A stretch of DNA of 64,000 bases from Nonomuraea endophytica (GCF_014203235.1 NZ_JACHIN010000003.1:612154-676153), one strand, 5' to 3'. Counted from the first letter of the stretch, positions 1 to 9,019 are shown. A program made the numbers and translations. The notes: generated by a model from the sequence alone, not told the origin.

Positions 1-110
1 GGCCGGTGATCAGCCGCACGTACCCACTGGAGGAGGCGGCCCGAGCGGTCGGGGAGGTGGCGGGCGGGCACGGACGAGGCAAGATCGTCGTGACCATCGG
101 CACCGCCTGA
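1..110 (+). CDS. C-terminal fragment of an MDR-type (quinone oxidoreductase-like) dehydrogenase
   Basis: The window opens inside an open frame that ends with TGA at 108-110. The visible 35 residues include YPLEEAARAVGEVAGG followed by GKIVVTI. This arrangement is typical of the extreme C-terminus of zinc-independent medium-chain dehydrogenases (NADPH:quinone reductase group), where the last helix of the substrate domain precedes the final strand. The reaction cannot be read because the Rossmann fold and active site lie outside the window. It is followed by a 64-bp gap and the YibE/F gene on the same strand, which may or may not be cotranscribed. Confidence 0.7.
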   Translation, partial: PVISRTYPLEEAARAVGEVAGGHGRGKIVVTIGTA

Positions 111-174
111 CCAGCGCGGCCCCGGTAACCTTCCTGGCGGAACCCCCTTTCCCGCTGAGGAGAAACACCCGCCC

Positions 175-1416
175 ATGGGCGCCAACCACTCGCACGGCCC
201 CGCCGTACCCCCGTCGAAGAGAGCGGTGCTGGCGGCGCTCGCCGTGCTGGTTCCGCTGGCGGTCGCGACCGTCGCCGCGCTCGTGTGGTTGTGGCCCTCA
301 CCTCCCGAGGCGCCCGCCTCGCCGGAAAGCGGCCTGGCCCGCTACACCGCCACCATCCAGGCCATCACCCTGACCCCGTGCCCGGAGGAGCCGCCGATCG
401 ACGGCGGTCAGAAGCTCCCCCCGCCGGACCCCGCCACCTGCGGCGACGCCGTGGTCAAGCTCACCAGCGGCCCCAACCTCGGCAAGGACACCAAGCTCCA
501 GCTGCCCAGCGGGCCCGGCGCGCAGGTCTTCCACGCCGGCGACGACGTCATCGTGCTCTACGCGCCCGAGCCCACGCTCGACGTGTCGCCGTACCGGCTG
601 TCCGACCATGACCGCTCGACGCCGCTGTGGTTGTTCGGCGCCGCGTTCGCGCTGGCCGTCGTGGCGTTCGGGCGGTGGCGGGGGCTGAGCGCGCTGTTCG
701 GGCTGGGGGTGACGTTCGCGGTGCTGCTGCTGTTCGTCCTGCCCGGCATCCTGGACGGCAAGCCGCCGCTGCTCGTGGCGATCGTGGGGTCGGCGGCCAT
801 CATGCTGACGGTGTTGTTCCTGACCCACGGCTTCACGCTGCCGACCGCCATGGCCGTCCTGGGCACCCTGACCAGCCTGGTGATCACCGGCGCCCTGTCG
901 TACGTGTCACTCGACCTGGCCCACCTGGCCGGCATCACCGACGAGGCCGCCTTCAACCTCGGCATGAGCTACAACATCGACACCCAGGGCCTGCTGCTGG
1001 CCAGCATCATCATCGGCTCGCTCGGCGTCCTGGACGACGTCACCGTCACCCAGGCCGTGACCGTGGCCGAACTCTCCCACGCCAATCCCGGGTACGGCTT
1101 CCGCCGCCTCTACCGCGCCGGCGGCCGGGTCGGCCGGGCCCACATCGCCTCGGTCATCAACACCATCATCCTGGCCTACGCCGGGGCGTCGCTGCCGCTG
1201 CTCCTGCTGATCAGCGTGGGACGCGAGCCGCTGGGGCAGGTCCTCACGAACCCGGTGATCGCCCAGGAGATCGTCCGCAGCGTGGTGGGCACGCTGGGGC
1301 TGATCTCGGCCGTCCCGATCACCACCGCGCTGGCCGCCCTGGTGGCCCGCCGTACCGCCGGCACCGACCACCCCACCCCGCCCCCGCGCCGCCGACGCCA
1401 CGCCGCCCACTCCTGA
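175..1416 (+). CDS. YibE/F family integral membrane protein
   Basis: A 413-residue protein matching the YibE/F family, a group of multi-pass membrane proteins without a settled function. One N-terminal hydrophobic segment (about residues 17-42) is followed by a roughly 90-residue outer segment (about 55-145) with paired cysteines. A block of about seven hydrophobic segments starts near residue 152, after the SDHDRSTPLW motif. The family signature region is seen near 262-290 (NLGMSYNIDTQGLL, then GSLGVLDDVTVTQA). The tail is short, basic and rich in Arg/Pro. The ATG at 175 has a GAGGAG box about 12 bases upstream, rather far, so the start is likely but not certain. It ends 6 bp from the convergent gene at 1423. 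Confidence 0.85.
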   Translation: MGANHSHGPAVPPSKRAVLAALAVLVPLAVATVAALVWLWPSPPEAPASPESGLARYTATIQAITLTPCPEEPPIDGGQKLPPPDPATCGDAVVKLTSGPNLGKDTKLQLPSGPGAQVFHAGDDVIVLYAPEPTLDVSPYRLSDHDRSTPLWLFGAAFALAVVAFGRWRGLSALFGLGVTFAVLLLFVLPGILDGKPPLLVAIVGSAAIMLTVLFLTHGFTLPTAMAVLGTLTSLVITGALSYVSLDLAHLAGITDEAAFNLGMSYNIDTQGLLLASIIIGSLGVLDDVTVTQAVTVAELSHANPGYGFRRLYRAGGRVGRAHIASVINTIILAYAGASLPLLLLISVGREPLGQVLTNPVIAQEIVRSVVGTLGLISAVPITTALAALVARRTAGTDHPTPPPRRRRHAAHS

Positions 1417-1422
1417 CGACCT

Positions 1423-1590
1423 CTAGAACCCCAGAAGCTGCAGCGCCTCGCTCACCTTGCCGAGGTCGACCCGGGCGCCGAGCAGTCCGAGGATGAATCC
1501 GCCGACGAGCCACCGGACCCGCGCCGACACCGTGAGCCTGACGCTGACCTGTAGGAGAGACTCATCACTCGCCTGGGTGGGCCGGGCCAT
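1423..1590 (-). CDS. Small single-pass membrane protein (55 aa), unknown function
   Basis: A 55-residue frame starts at the ATG whose last base overlaps the TGA of the upstream gene (stop at 1590-1592, reading TGATG on the minus strand). That is a translation-coupling arrangement and the main reason for calling it a gene. The product has a short polar N-terminus, one hydrophobic stretch (about residues 28-40, WLVGGFILGLLGA), and a short amphipathic tail. No family is recognised. It probably works with, or is only co-expressed with, the HTH protein encoded just upstream. Confidence 0.55.
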   Translation of the reverse strand: MARPTQASDESLLQVSVRLTVSARVRWLVGGFILGLLGARVDLGKVSEALQLLGF

Positions 1591-2417
1591 CAGGCACCCG
1601 CCTGGAGGTGCTCGGGGCGCTGCTTCGGGGCTGGGCGCAGCCAACGGGCCAGCCGGTACTGGTACATCAGGCTCGAGCCCGTGGGCGACAGCGGCCGGAG
1701 TTCGTAGTGTTCGCGACGTTCGAGCAGCCGATGTTCGCGAAGGGCGGTCAGGCCGCGTTGCGCCGTGTCCTCGGACCAGCCATACCAGCGCTGCATCATG
1801 CTGCCCGGGAACGTGGACCAGGGCTTCTCGCGGGCTACGGTGAGGAGCATGGCCATGGCCGGGAGGTCGAGCTTGGCGTCCCAGCCACGACGCCAGAAGG
1901 CGACCGGGAGTTGAAGATAGCGGTCTTTGTCGGCGATGCCCGGCCGGGTGTACGTATCTCCGCTCCCGTCCTCGCGGAGCAGGGTGACCTGAATGTCGGT
2001 GACACGCCGCCCTCTGGCCCGCCGGATGAGGCGACGATCCTCCAATCGGCCGAGCGCGCGCCAAGCCGCCGTCCGCGCGCTCTGCTCGGTGGCCGTCTCG
2101 TGCGCGTCGAGCAACCGTGCCCAGACCAGGCTGTCGAGGCTGGTCGTCCATCCGTCGTCGTTCTCGCCGCTGCTGGCGGCCACCACCATCAGGTACGCCC
2201 GCAGCCCGCGCAGGTCCTTGTTCTTCACGAAGACGTGCAGGGGGCCGTGCCGGGGTTCTTGCCCCGGCTCCTTCTGCACGAACGTCTTGCGGAGCGGGAC
2301 CGCGGAGCGGATGGTCCTCTTGAGCAACGCGTCGCGGGTTTCGCGTCCGGTGGGTGCGGCGGGAGGTTTCGTGGTGATGTCCATGCCGACCATTGCGCCA
2401 GATGTCAGCCCATCCAC
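1590..2417 (-). CDS. Winged-helix-type putative DNA-binding protein
   Basis: A 275-residue soluble protein. Residues about 85-135 (WTTSLDSLVWARLL, then AAWRALGRLEDRRLIRR) look like a winged-helix segment, and a second such unit is likely near 190-245 (WYGWSEDTAQRGLTALREHRLLERR). Two wHTH units in tandem are seen in plasmid replication initiators and related phage or actinomycete proteins. I do not recognise a named family and propose only DNA binding. Met1 gives the longest form; Met12 (MDITTKPPA, at 2384) is an equally good start, and neither has a clear ribosome site. It is coupled to the 55-aa membrane protein downstream. The 219 bp upstream of it hold no gene or site that I can recognise. 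Confidence 0.6.
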   Translation of the reverse strand: MDGLTSGAMVGMDITTKPPAAPTGRETRDALLKRTIRSAVPLRKTFVQKEPGQEPRHGPLHVFVKNKDLRGLRAYLMVVAASSGENDDGWTTSLDSLVWARLLDAHETATEQSARTAAWRALGRLEDRRLIRRARGRRVTDIQVTLLREDGSGDTYTRPGIADKDRYLQLPVAFWRRGWDAKLDLPAMAMLLTVAREKPWSTFPGSMMQRWYGWSEDTAQRGLTALREHRLLERREHYELRPLSPTGSSLMYQYRLARWLRPAPKQRPEHLQAGA

Positions 2418-2636
2418 GCAACCGACCAGCCTGGCTCAGGCGGACGATCTGGCGGTGGTAATAGAGAGGAAAGTGAAAGGCCTGCATGAGAGAGCCAAGC
2501 TGAGAGATCCTCTTGTGGAGGACCGGGCAGGACACCGATGACGCCGTGGCGGGCAGGGCCGGCAGGCGGGGCGGAACGGGGAGTGCGGACTCGCGCTCCG
2601 CGCCGACCAGCTCGGCGGAGGCGGCCGAGCCGACTC

Positions 2637-3542
2637 CTACCGGCCGGTGAGGGCGCGGATCTCCGCGTCGAGCGCCGCCCAACGGGCCGTGTCGAGGGCG
2701 GATCGAGCACTGGCCAGGGCGTCGAAGTTGGTTGCGTCACCCTCGGCCGCGCGGGCCGCCGCCCGGATGGCCAGACCCGCGTGCAACTGCTGGGCCTCGC
2801 CTGATTCCTGCCATTCGCCGCACAGGTCGTACAGCGCATCCAGTTGCGCCGAGTCGTCGTCCAACCCGGTCGGCATCCGCCCGGCCACGGTCGCGAGGAC
2901 CGCGCGGCGGACGTCGAGGGGGAGCGACCGCAGGAACGTGTCCCGCTCGGGATCGGTGTGGGCGAACGGCGGTAGCAGCGGCGGTGCTGCGGGGGAGGGG
3001 TGGTCGAGGATGAAGGCGCGCCGGGTGTCCTCGAACCAGGCCGCGTCCAGTCGCGCTCCGGTGGCGGCGTCGACGGCCGCCATGGCGGCGGCCCGCACCG
3101 TGAACCGATCGTCGGCGCGGCGCGCGTCGTCCAGCGCGGAGAAGTCCGCGGCGGGGGCGGCGTTCTCGTCGAACTCCCGCCACCGGCGGATCACCGCCCC
3201 GTCGGCGGCCTGCGTGACCTGGACGCCGGAACGCGGCCCCCAGGACACGCTCCACACCCGCGCGTCGCGCGACAGGCGGGCCAGGACCTCGGGCTCGTCC
3301 AGGTAGGCGCTGCCCATGGTCTCCACCAGTGCGTCCCCGTCGGTGAACACCACGGGGAGTGGGGCCAGGTTGGCGGGATCCTCGCGTACGTCCAGGTCAC
3401 GGACCTCGGGAAGGGCGCCGGGCGACAGGCGCCGGACGAGGTCGGCGTCGTCGCCCGCCTGGACGACGGTCCAGCACAGGCCGTCCGCCTGAAGCCACTG
3501 CTGCTCGTGCAGCAGATCCCGATAGTGATCGATGCCGGGCAT
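2637..3542 (-). CDS. Acidic, lysine-free protein, DUF6461-like; possible partner of the upstream nuclease
   Basis: A 301-residue soluble protein with no signal peptide or membrane segment. The N-terminal 120 residues (WLQADGLCWTVVQ, DLVRRL, later VWSVSWGP) resemble DUF6461-type proteins, an assignment made from memory and only moderately sure. The C-terminal part is Ala/Asp/Arg-rich and helical. The chain contains no lysine at all and clearly more Asp/Glu than Arg. The start ATG has a GAGGAG box 8 bases upstream. It lies 61 bp downstream of the large secreted nuclease-like gene on the same strand, the usual place for an immunity protein, but a strong hairpin separates the two. The immunity role is inference. 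Confidence 0.6.
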   Translation of the reverse strand: MPGIDHYRDLLHEQQWLQADGLCWTVVQAGDDADLVRRLSPGALPEVRDLDVREDPANLAPLPVVFTDGDALVETMGSAYLDEPEVLARLSRDARVWSVSWGPRSGVQVTQAADGAVIRRWREFDENAAPAADFSALDDARRADDRFTVRAAAMAAVDAATGARLDAAWFEDTRRAFILDHPSPAAPPLLPPFAHTDPERDTFLRSLPLDVRRAVLATVAGRMPTGLDDDSAQLDALYDLCGEWQESGEAQQLHAGLAIRAAARAAEGDATNFDALASARSALDTARWAALDAEIRALTGR

Positions 3543-3566
3543 GGAGGGATCTCCTCGGGTGGGGGA

Positions 3567-3596
3567 CCGGGGAACCGCCTGACGGCGGCTCCCCGG
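3567..3596 (-). terminator. Terminator-like hairpin between the nuclease gene and its downstream gene
   Basis: A 13-bp stem with one A-C mismatch (CCGGGGAACCGCC against GGCGGCTCCCCGG) and a 4-base loop lies immediately after the stop of the 1520-aa gene. No U-tract follows on the minus strand, which is common for actinomycete terminators. It would reduce read-through into the gene at 3542. Confidence 0.55.
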
Positions 3597-3603
3597 ATTC
3601 TAC

Positions 3604-6600
3604 TTACGGATCACGCACAGGCACGCCGCACAAAGCGGCCTTTCCGAGTTGAGTGCCCATGCCTGTTTCGTCGAAGCTGATGGTGAACGTGTCTCCCACC
3701 AGGATCCGGTCCTTCGAGTAGTAGTGGGTCTCCATCAATCGCCCGGCCGCGCCGTTGTCCCTCTTGTCCACCGGGCAGAGCGACAGCATGCCCGTCCCCT
3801 CGGTGCGGGCGTTGGTCCGCTCCCGCGTGGAGGCGAAGGGATACTCGTCGCATTCCTTGTCGTTGCCCGAATAGCCCGGCCACATGCGGTTGCAGGTTCG
3901 GTTCGTATTGCCTTGGTTCGTATCTCGGATGTTCTGGTATTCGCGATGAAGCACATTCTCGGCCGGAGGTATCTCGGGATGACCGCAACCGGCTATTTTC
4001 TTGTCGGACTTCGTGGGATACGTCTCGGTCCCGGGTCTCTTGCAGGCGTTCCAATAATGGTTGAACGCCTCGTTGTAGCCCTTGTCCCAGTGGAGTTTCA
4101 CCCACGAGGTGGCCTTGTGGAAGATGCATCCGCCCTTGTAACGCACGTAGCTCGCCGAGTCGCAGCGGACGTAGCCGCCGATGCCCGAACGGTCGGCGTT
4201 GGAGACGTACCTGTAGGCCACGCCAGGCCAAGTGGGGAAGTTCGCGTAGGCCTTGAGCGAGCCGAACGTCACCTTCTCCGCGTTGGGAATCGACACCTTG
4301 TGGTGGGCGTCGGGACCCCATCGGACCGTTCTGTTGACCGAGTGGGGGTCGCCCGAGCAGCGGAACCGGAACGTGGCCCTTCCGTCGAGCTTCCACCCCG
4401 AGACCGTGAGGCTCTTGTGGTTGGAGACCGGAGTGCCGTTCCAGGTGCTGACGTGGGTGCAGTAGGGCTTGTTCCCGATGTCCATGCCCAGCACCATCGT
4501 GTGGTTCAACGGCATGGTGCCGTAGGTCCGCTGGTCGTAGACGTAGGCCTCCACCAGGATGTCCCGGGGTTCGACCTTGCTTCTCGCCGCCGCGGTCTTG
4601 CCGGTGAAGGTGTAGCCGATCAGCATCACCTTCGCCTTGTAGTAGTCCTGCGTCAGAGGCGGCCCCTGCCCGGAGGTTCCCTGGTAGCGTTCCTGAACCG
4701 CCTCGACCTTGCCGATCTGGCACCACGAGAAGTGGTTCTTGATCCAGCCCTTGACCCGGCCGGCCAGGGCCTGGTTGTTGTAGCAGTCCTGGGTGGTGAT
4801 GCGGTCGTAGATGCCCGCGGCCTTCGGCGGCGGGGTGTCGCCGACGGGAGGTATGGCGGCCGCCGAGGTCGTCTTGGCCACCGGGCTTCGCTGCTTGCCC
4901 ACGGTCATGTTCTGCCAGGCCGACCACGGGCTCGACGTGCCGTCCACGCTCGCCCGCGCGCGCCAGCGCACCTTCCAGCCGTCGTGCAGCCTGCCTTCCG
5001 GTACGCGCACCATGCCCGGTCTGCCCGACGAGACTCCGGTGTCCGTACCTGACCAGATCAGGCCCCTGCCCTGAGCGGGCGCTGACGGGTCGTGGGCCAC
5101 TTCGAAGCGGACGGCGGGCCGTCGCCGCAGCGGATCGTCCGGCACCGCGATCAGATGAGGCGTCCTGGTCTGGCTGAATCCGGTGCCCGAGGGCTTACCC
5201 CATGTCCTGCTCACCTTGGGGCCGTCGGCGCGAGCCGTCGCTCGTGAGTTCGGCGCGGGCGGCGAGAACGTCTCGAAGACCCAGCTGTAGGCGGCCATGG
5301 CGTTGCCCGCCGTGTCCTCGGCCTGAGTGATCTCCGCCAGGTAGTACCCGTCCAGCGTGCTCGAGGGTGTGAAGGTGAACTGCTTGCCGTCGGAGCTCAT
5401 GCCGGCCCGGCCGGTCACGGGCTCTTCCGAGAAGAGGTCGTACAGGCTGAACCGCACGTCCCGCACCGCTTCGCTGAAGGTCGCCTTCACCTGCGCGTCC
5501 GCCGGCACGCCTGTGGCGTCGTTCTCGGGATCGGTGGAGAGGACCGTGGGGGGCGTCGTGTCGGGTCCGGGCGGGTCCGTCGGCGTCGGCCCCGACCCGC
5601 CGGTGTAGGTCACCTCGAGGATGGGCGGCTCCGCATCCGCGGCGTCCGCTTCGGCGGAGTCGAAGCCGCGATCGTAGAGCGGAGCGGTGGGCGACTCGTC
5701 CGCTCCCTGGAGCACGAATCCGTGGTTCGCCTGACCGCCGGCCCAGCTTTGGACGATGGCCGTCACGTCCCACGTCCAGATGGCTCCCGAACTGCTTCCC
5801 GTGCAGGTCTCAGGGTCACGTGCCGTCGCCTGGCCTTCCGCGGTCGCGGACGGCTTGTTGCCCCAGGTGAGCGTGGCCGGGCTCCACGAGGAGACCACCC
5901 TCTGGGCCACGATTCCGGAGGCGGCCGTCCCGCAGCCGTAGGTGCTGTTGTTGCGCAGTTTCAGCGTGGCGCCGGTGACACGTTTCCCCGTGAGGGCACC
6001 GGTGTCGAAGTCGAGGTAGGTGCGTTCGTTGATTTCCTGGTACCGGCCGGTCCAGAGCGTCGCGCCGGTCGGTCCCTGGGAGTTCTCGTCGTCGATCCAG
6101 GTGTCGTCGCGCACGGGAAGGGAGACGGTGGTGGGCTGTGACGTCTCGGTTCCCGTGGTGAAGGACCAGGTGTGCGGAGCGGCGATCGTGTTTCCCGCGT
6201 TGTCCGCCGCGCCACCGGCCGCGGCCGTGTATCCGGTCTGCGGGCTCAAGGGCGCCGAGGCGGTGAAGGTCCAGGTGTCGCTCTCGGGGCTGGACGTCGT
6301 CGTGCCCGCGACCGGGGTGCCGCCGGGCCCCTTCACCTGCAGGACGACATCGTGCACGGGTTCGCTGAACTGCACGCGGACCGGGCTGTCGACGGGTGTG
6401 TCCGTCGCGTCCGGCAGCGGCAGGGTGGTGTTCACGACCGGTGGCGTGGTGTCAGGTTCCGGCGTCGGGGTCGGTTCGACGGGGTCGACGTCCGGGTCCT
6501 CGCCGGTGAAATCGGGCGGAACCTCGAACTGCTCACCGTCCTGCTCTCGGGCGTCCAATGCCTGTTCGTCGGTAAGGTCCTCGACGGCGGGTTGCGATGA

Positions 6601-8166
6601 CGTGGCCCGCCCGAGTTCAGGATCGTCGATGACGGCCTGGATGTTCTGACGTCCCTCCAGGCCGGGCTCGTCGTCGAAGAACCAGCCCACCGCGTTCAAC
6701 TCGGTCACGGGCGCCGGGGTGTACTCGATGAACAGGACGGGGCCGCGGGGGGTGAACGGGTAGGTGTCGTAACCGCCGTATTCGTCGGAGCGGTAATAGC
6801 GCCAGTTCTGCGGGCTGTCGGGTTCGATGACGGAGTTGAGGCGAACGCCGAGGTCGGGGGTGCCGTTCATCCAGGCCTGGACGATGAGCTCGATGGAGTA
6901 GTAGAGCTCGCCTTCGCCTTCGGGGCAGCGGGTGGCGCTGTAGGCGCCGCGGTTGGCGACGTGGCCGGACAGCACGGTGGAGGGCTGGTTGTTCCAGCTG
7001 ATCGTGCCGGTGCTCCAGGGGCTGGTGACGCGTTGCAGGTCGATGCCGGGGCTGTCGGTGTCACTGCAGGTGTGGGAGTCCTGGTTGTGCAGGCGCAGGT
7101 CGGCGTTGTGGACCGTGCCGCCTTCCAGCGGGGTCCCGCTGATGTGGAAGTTGATGTACGTGCGGTGCGTACGGGTGCCGCTGTGTGACTTGCCGGCCAG
7201 CAGCCACGGCAGGGTGGCGTTGGCGCTGCCGCTGGGCAGCACGTTCGACACGTGGGTGTCCCCGGCGATGCCGGTGCCCTCCCATGTCTCGGACAGAGTC
7301 GTGACGGTGACCGGATAGACCGTGGCCGGGTCGTTCAGGAAGGCCGCGGACGCTGTATGGACGACACTGTCGCCGGCGATCTTGGCCTCCGCCTGCCCGA
7401 TTGCACCCTGGTCCGGAGCGGCCAGCGCGGCGGCGTCCATCATCGGCGCGGCGGCCAGGTCGGCGACCTCCTTGCCCTTGGCGTCCAGCAGGCCGGGCGT
7501 CCTGTCGGACCCGGTGCCGAGCTTGAGCCCCTTCGGCAGTCGAAGCGGCGTCCTCAGTTCGAGGCCCTTGGCCGGCCGCTGCCGGATCACCACGTCGTGC
7601 CGGAAACCGCTGGGAGTCACGGTCACGACCAGGTCGGCGCCCGGACCGTAGGCGTCACGATAGGTGGCGGTGTTGTCCTTCAGCACGGGCTCGGCCAGTG
7701 TCGCCGGGGCCGCGATCGCCGTCCGTCCGGCCGTGTCCGTGTAGCTGGCGGCGGTGCTGTCACCCCCGGCCGACAGCGTGAGATCCCCGAGGCCAACCTT
7801 GGGGCGAACCACTCCGCCTTGCTCGACGAGGGTGGTGTCGATCGGTTGCCAAATTCCGTCCTTCTTGGCCCGGATCGGAGTGCTGGACACCTCGGCCTGG
7901 ACCGTCTTGCCGTTCGGGTTGGCGAAGTACGTTGAGGTCTCCGATCGCAGGGCTTCGATCTCGACCCGCTGGTCGGTCTTTCTGGCTTGCGCGAACGCGG
8001 TGGCGGTCGGATTTTCCGAAGGCGCCGCCGAAGGTGCGGACGGCGGAGGTTCCTGTGCCTGCGCGGGTCCTGTCACCAGCGAGACGGGCAGTATCAGAGC
8101 GGCGATCAGATGGGCTCTGCGGCGGGCCCGGCGGGATAAGCCGGACGCTAATCGGTTGGTATTCAC
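3604..8166 (-). CDS. Large secreted multidomain protein with C-terminal NucA/NucB-type nuclease domain
   Basis: A 1520-residue exported protein. A Sec signal peptide occupies residues 1-38, with cleavage after AQA. Residues about 55-280 match the head found in front of actinobacterial RHS/WapA-like polymorphic toxins (VEIEALRSETSTYFANPNG, IWQPIDTTL). There follow a DNRLRE-type beta domain (about 285-485), an acidic Pro/Thr linker, a Big_5-like Ig domain (about 575-670), a second DNRLRE domain (about 680-860), a second Big_5 domain (about 880-965), and a fibronectin-like segment. The last 400 residues are Cys-rich. They contain ECDEYPFAST (1438-1447) and then RDNGAAGRLMETHYY and DRILVGDTFTI, which align with the catalytic region of NucA/NucB DNases (DRDEWPMAM and NRGAG in Bacillus NucB). 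RHS repeats are absent. Secreted DNase activity is inferred. Confidence 0.8.
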   Translation of the reverse strand: MNTNRLASGLSRRARRRAHLIAALILPVSLVTGPAQAQEPPPSAPSAAPSENPTATAFAQARKTDQRVEIEALRSETSTYFANPNGKTVQAEVSSTPIRAKKDGIWQPIDTTLVEQGGVVRPKVGLGDLTLSAGGDSTAASYTDTAGRTAIAAPATLAEPVLKDNTATYRDAYGPGADLVVTVTPSGFRHDVVIRQRPAKGLELRTPLRLPKGLKLGTGSDRTPGLLDAKGKEVADLAAAPMMDAAALAAPDQGAIGQAEAKIAGDSVVHTASAAFLNDPATVYPVTVTTLSETWEGTGIAGDTHVSNVLPSGSANATLPWLLAGKSHSGTRTHRTYINFHISGTPLEGGTVHNADLRLHNQDSHTCSDTDSPGIDLQRVTSPWSTGTISWNNQPSTVLSGHVANRGAYSATRCPEGEGELYYSIELIVQAWMNGTPDLGVRLNSVIEPDSPQNWRYYRSDEYGGYDTYPFTPRGPVLFIEYTPAPVTELNAVGWFFDDEPGLEGRQNIQAVIDDPELGRATSSQPAVEDLTDEQALDAREQDGEQFEVPPDFTGEDPDVDPVEPTPTPEPDTTPPVVNTTLPLPDATDTPVDSPVRVQFSEPVHDVVLQVKGPGGTPVAGTTTSSPESDTWTFTASAPLSPQTGYTAAAGGAADNAGNTIAAPHTWSFTTGTETSQPTTVSLPVRDDTWIDDENSQGPTGATLWTGRYQEINERTYLDFDTGALTGKRVTGATLKLRNNSTYGCGTAASGIVAQRVVSSWSPATLTWGNKPSATAEGQATARDPETCTGSSSGAIWTWDVTAIVQSWAGGQANHGFVLQGADESPTAPLYDRGFDSAEADAADAEPPILEVTYTGGSGPTPTDPPGPDTTPPTVLSTDPENDATGVPADAQVKATFSEAVRDVRFSLYDLFSEEPVTGRAGMSSDGKQFTFTPSSTLDGYYLAEITQAEDTAGNAMAAYSWVFETFSPPAPNSRATARADGPKVSRTWGKPSGTGFSQTRTPHLIAVPDDPLRRRPAVRFEVAHDPSAPAQGRGLIWSGTDTGVSSGRPGMVRVPEGRLHDGWKVRWRARASVDGTSSPWSAWQNMTVGKQRSPVAKTTSAAAIPPVGDTPPPKAAGIYDRITTQDCYNNQALAGRVKGWIKNHFSWCQIGKVEAVQERYQGTSGQGPPLTQDYYKAKVMLIGYTFTGKTAAARSKVEPRDILVEAYVYDQRTYGTMPLNHTMVLGMDIGNKPYCTHVSTWNGTPVSNHKSLTVSGWKLDGRATFRFRCSGDPHSVNRTVRWGPDAHHKVSIPNAEKVTFGSLKAYANFPTWPGVAYRYVSNADRSGIGGYVRCDSASYVRYKGGCIFHKATSWVKLHWDKGYNEAFNHYWNACKRPGTETYPTKSDKKIAGCGHPEIPPAENVLHREYQNIRDTNQGNTNRTCNRMWPGYSGNDKECDEYPFASTRERTNARTEGTGMLSLCPVDKRDNGAAGRLMETHYYSKDRILVGDTFTISFDETGMGTQLGKAALCGVPVRDP

Positions 8167-8368
8167 ACCGGCCCTTCAGTTGATACAGGCAAAACCGGTG
8201 CGATGATTACATGAAGGTCAGGCGAAGTAAATATCGATTCCGTATCGGGAACGTTGTTTTCCGTGAGAGTCGCCGGTCGTGACCGTGAAACAGGGTTCCG
8301 CCAAATCTTTTGTGTAGAAAGAATGTAGACGACGTGTAGATGGCATTATCTAAACTCTGGAATGGCAT
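8167..8368. promoter_or_regulatory. AT-rich upstream region of the secreted nuclease gene
   Basis: About 200 bp separate the nuclease gene start (8166) from the stop of the TetR gene (8369). The stretch is clearly richer in A/T than its surroundings, with runs such as AAATCTTTTGTG near 8304 and the repeated ATGGCATT at 8340 and 8362. It presumably carries the promoter of the minus-strand nuclease gene. I cannot assign -35/-10 boxes or a regulator site with confidence. Confidence 0.4.
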
Positions 8369-8929
8369 TTATTGTTTTTCTGTCCGCTGTGCCACGTGGC
8401 CGGTGCGGAGGCCGTCGAGTGTCAGGGTGAGGAGGCGGTCGGCGCGGGCCGGGTCGGGGGCGGACCGGGCGATGCCGGCCGTCAGTTCGACCAGGTCGGT
8501 GAAGTCGATGTCGGGGCGCACCCGGCCCTCGCTCTGAGCGGGCAGCAGGAGGCGGTCGGCGGCGGTGCGGAGCATGGTCCAGCAGTCCACGCCGGCCGCC
8601 GGGGTGGGCAGCATCATGCGGGCGCCCAGGCCCTGGTCGGTCATGGCGTGAACGGTCAGCAGGCGTAGCCAGGCGATGAGCGCCTCGCCCGGTGGCTTGG
8701 ACTCGGCCAGTTCCTCCGACTGCTCGCACAACCTCGACAGGCGGCCCTCGAACACGGCGGCCAGCAGCGCGTCGCGGGTGGGGAAGTGCCGGTAGAGGGT
8801 GCCGGGGCCGACGCCGGCGCGCCGGGCGATCTCGTTCAGGGACGCGTCGGGCCCCTCCTCGGCGACCACGGCGATGGCCGCCGCCACCAGCAGGTCGCGG
8901 TTACGGCGGGCGTCGGCGCGCAACGTCAC
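8369..8929 (-). CDS. TetR family transcriptional regulator
   Basis: A 186-residue TetR-type repressor. The N-terminal helix-turn-helix is textbook (ADARRNRDLLVAAA, then SLNEIARRAGVGPGTLYRHF at about residues 31-50). The C-terminal ligand domain resembles the TetR group typified by ADARRNR proteins paired with oxidoreductases. The GTG start at 8929 is chosen because GGAGG lies 5 bases upstream and because longer frames would run through the operators. It is divergent from the LLM oxidoreductase at 9020, and two perfect palindromes lie between the two starts, so repression of both genes is likely. The inducing ligand is unknown. Confidence 0.9.
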   Translation of the reverse strand: MTLRADARRNRDLLVAAAIAVVAEEGPDASLNEIARRAGVGPGTLYRHFPTRDALLAAVFEGRLSRLCEQSEELAESKPPGEALIAWLRLLTVHAMTDQGLGARMMLPTPAAGVDCWTMLRTAADRLLLPAQSEGRVRPDIDFTDLVELTAGIARSAPDPARADRLLTLTLDGLRTGHVAQRTEKQ

Positions 8930-8953
8930 GGGCACCTCCGGGCGAGTTGAAAA

Positions 8954-8968
8954 CGGAGAACTTCTCCG
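8954..8968. promoter_or_regulatory. TetR operator site 1
   Basis: A perfect 15-bp palindrome CGGAGAACTTCTCCG lies just upstream of the TetR GTG. It shares the GGAGA/TCTCC arms with a second palindrome whose centre is 34 bp away, as expected for two dimer sites of the adjacent TetR protein. Confidence 0.75.
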
Positions 8969-8983
8969 ATTATAGTCCCGCAG

Positions 8984-9006
8984 TATCCGGAGAGGTTCTC
9001 CGGATA
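8984..9006. promoter_or_regulatory. TetR operator site 2
   Basis: A perfect inverted repeat with 10-bp arms TATCCGGAGA and TCTCCGGATA around the 3-bp spacer GGT. It lies 14 bp before the ATG of the LLM oxidoreductase and would cover its promoter or ribosome site region. Confidence 0.75.
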
Positions 9007-9019
9007 GTAGAGGAGCATC

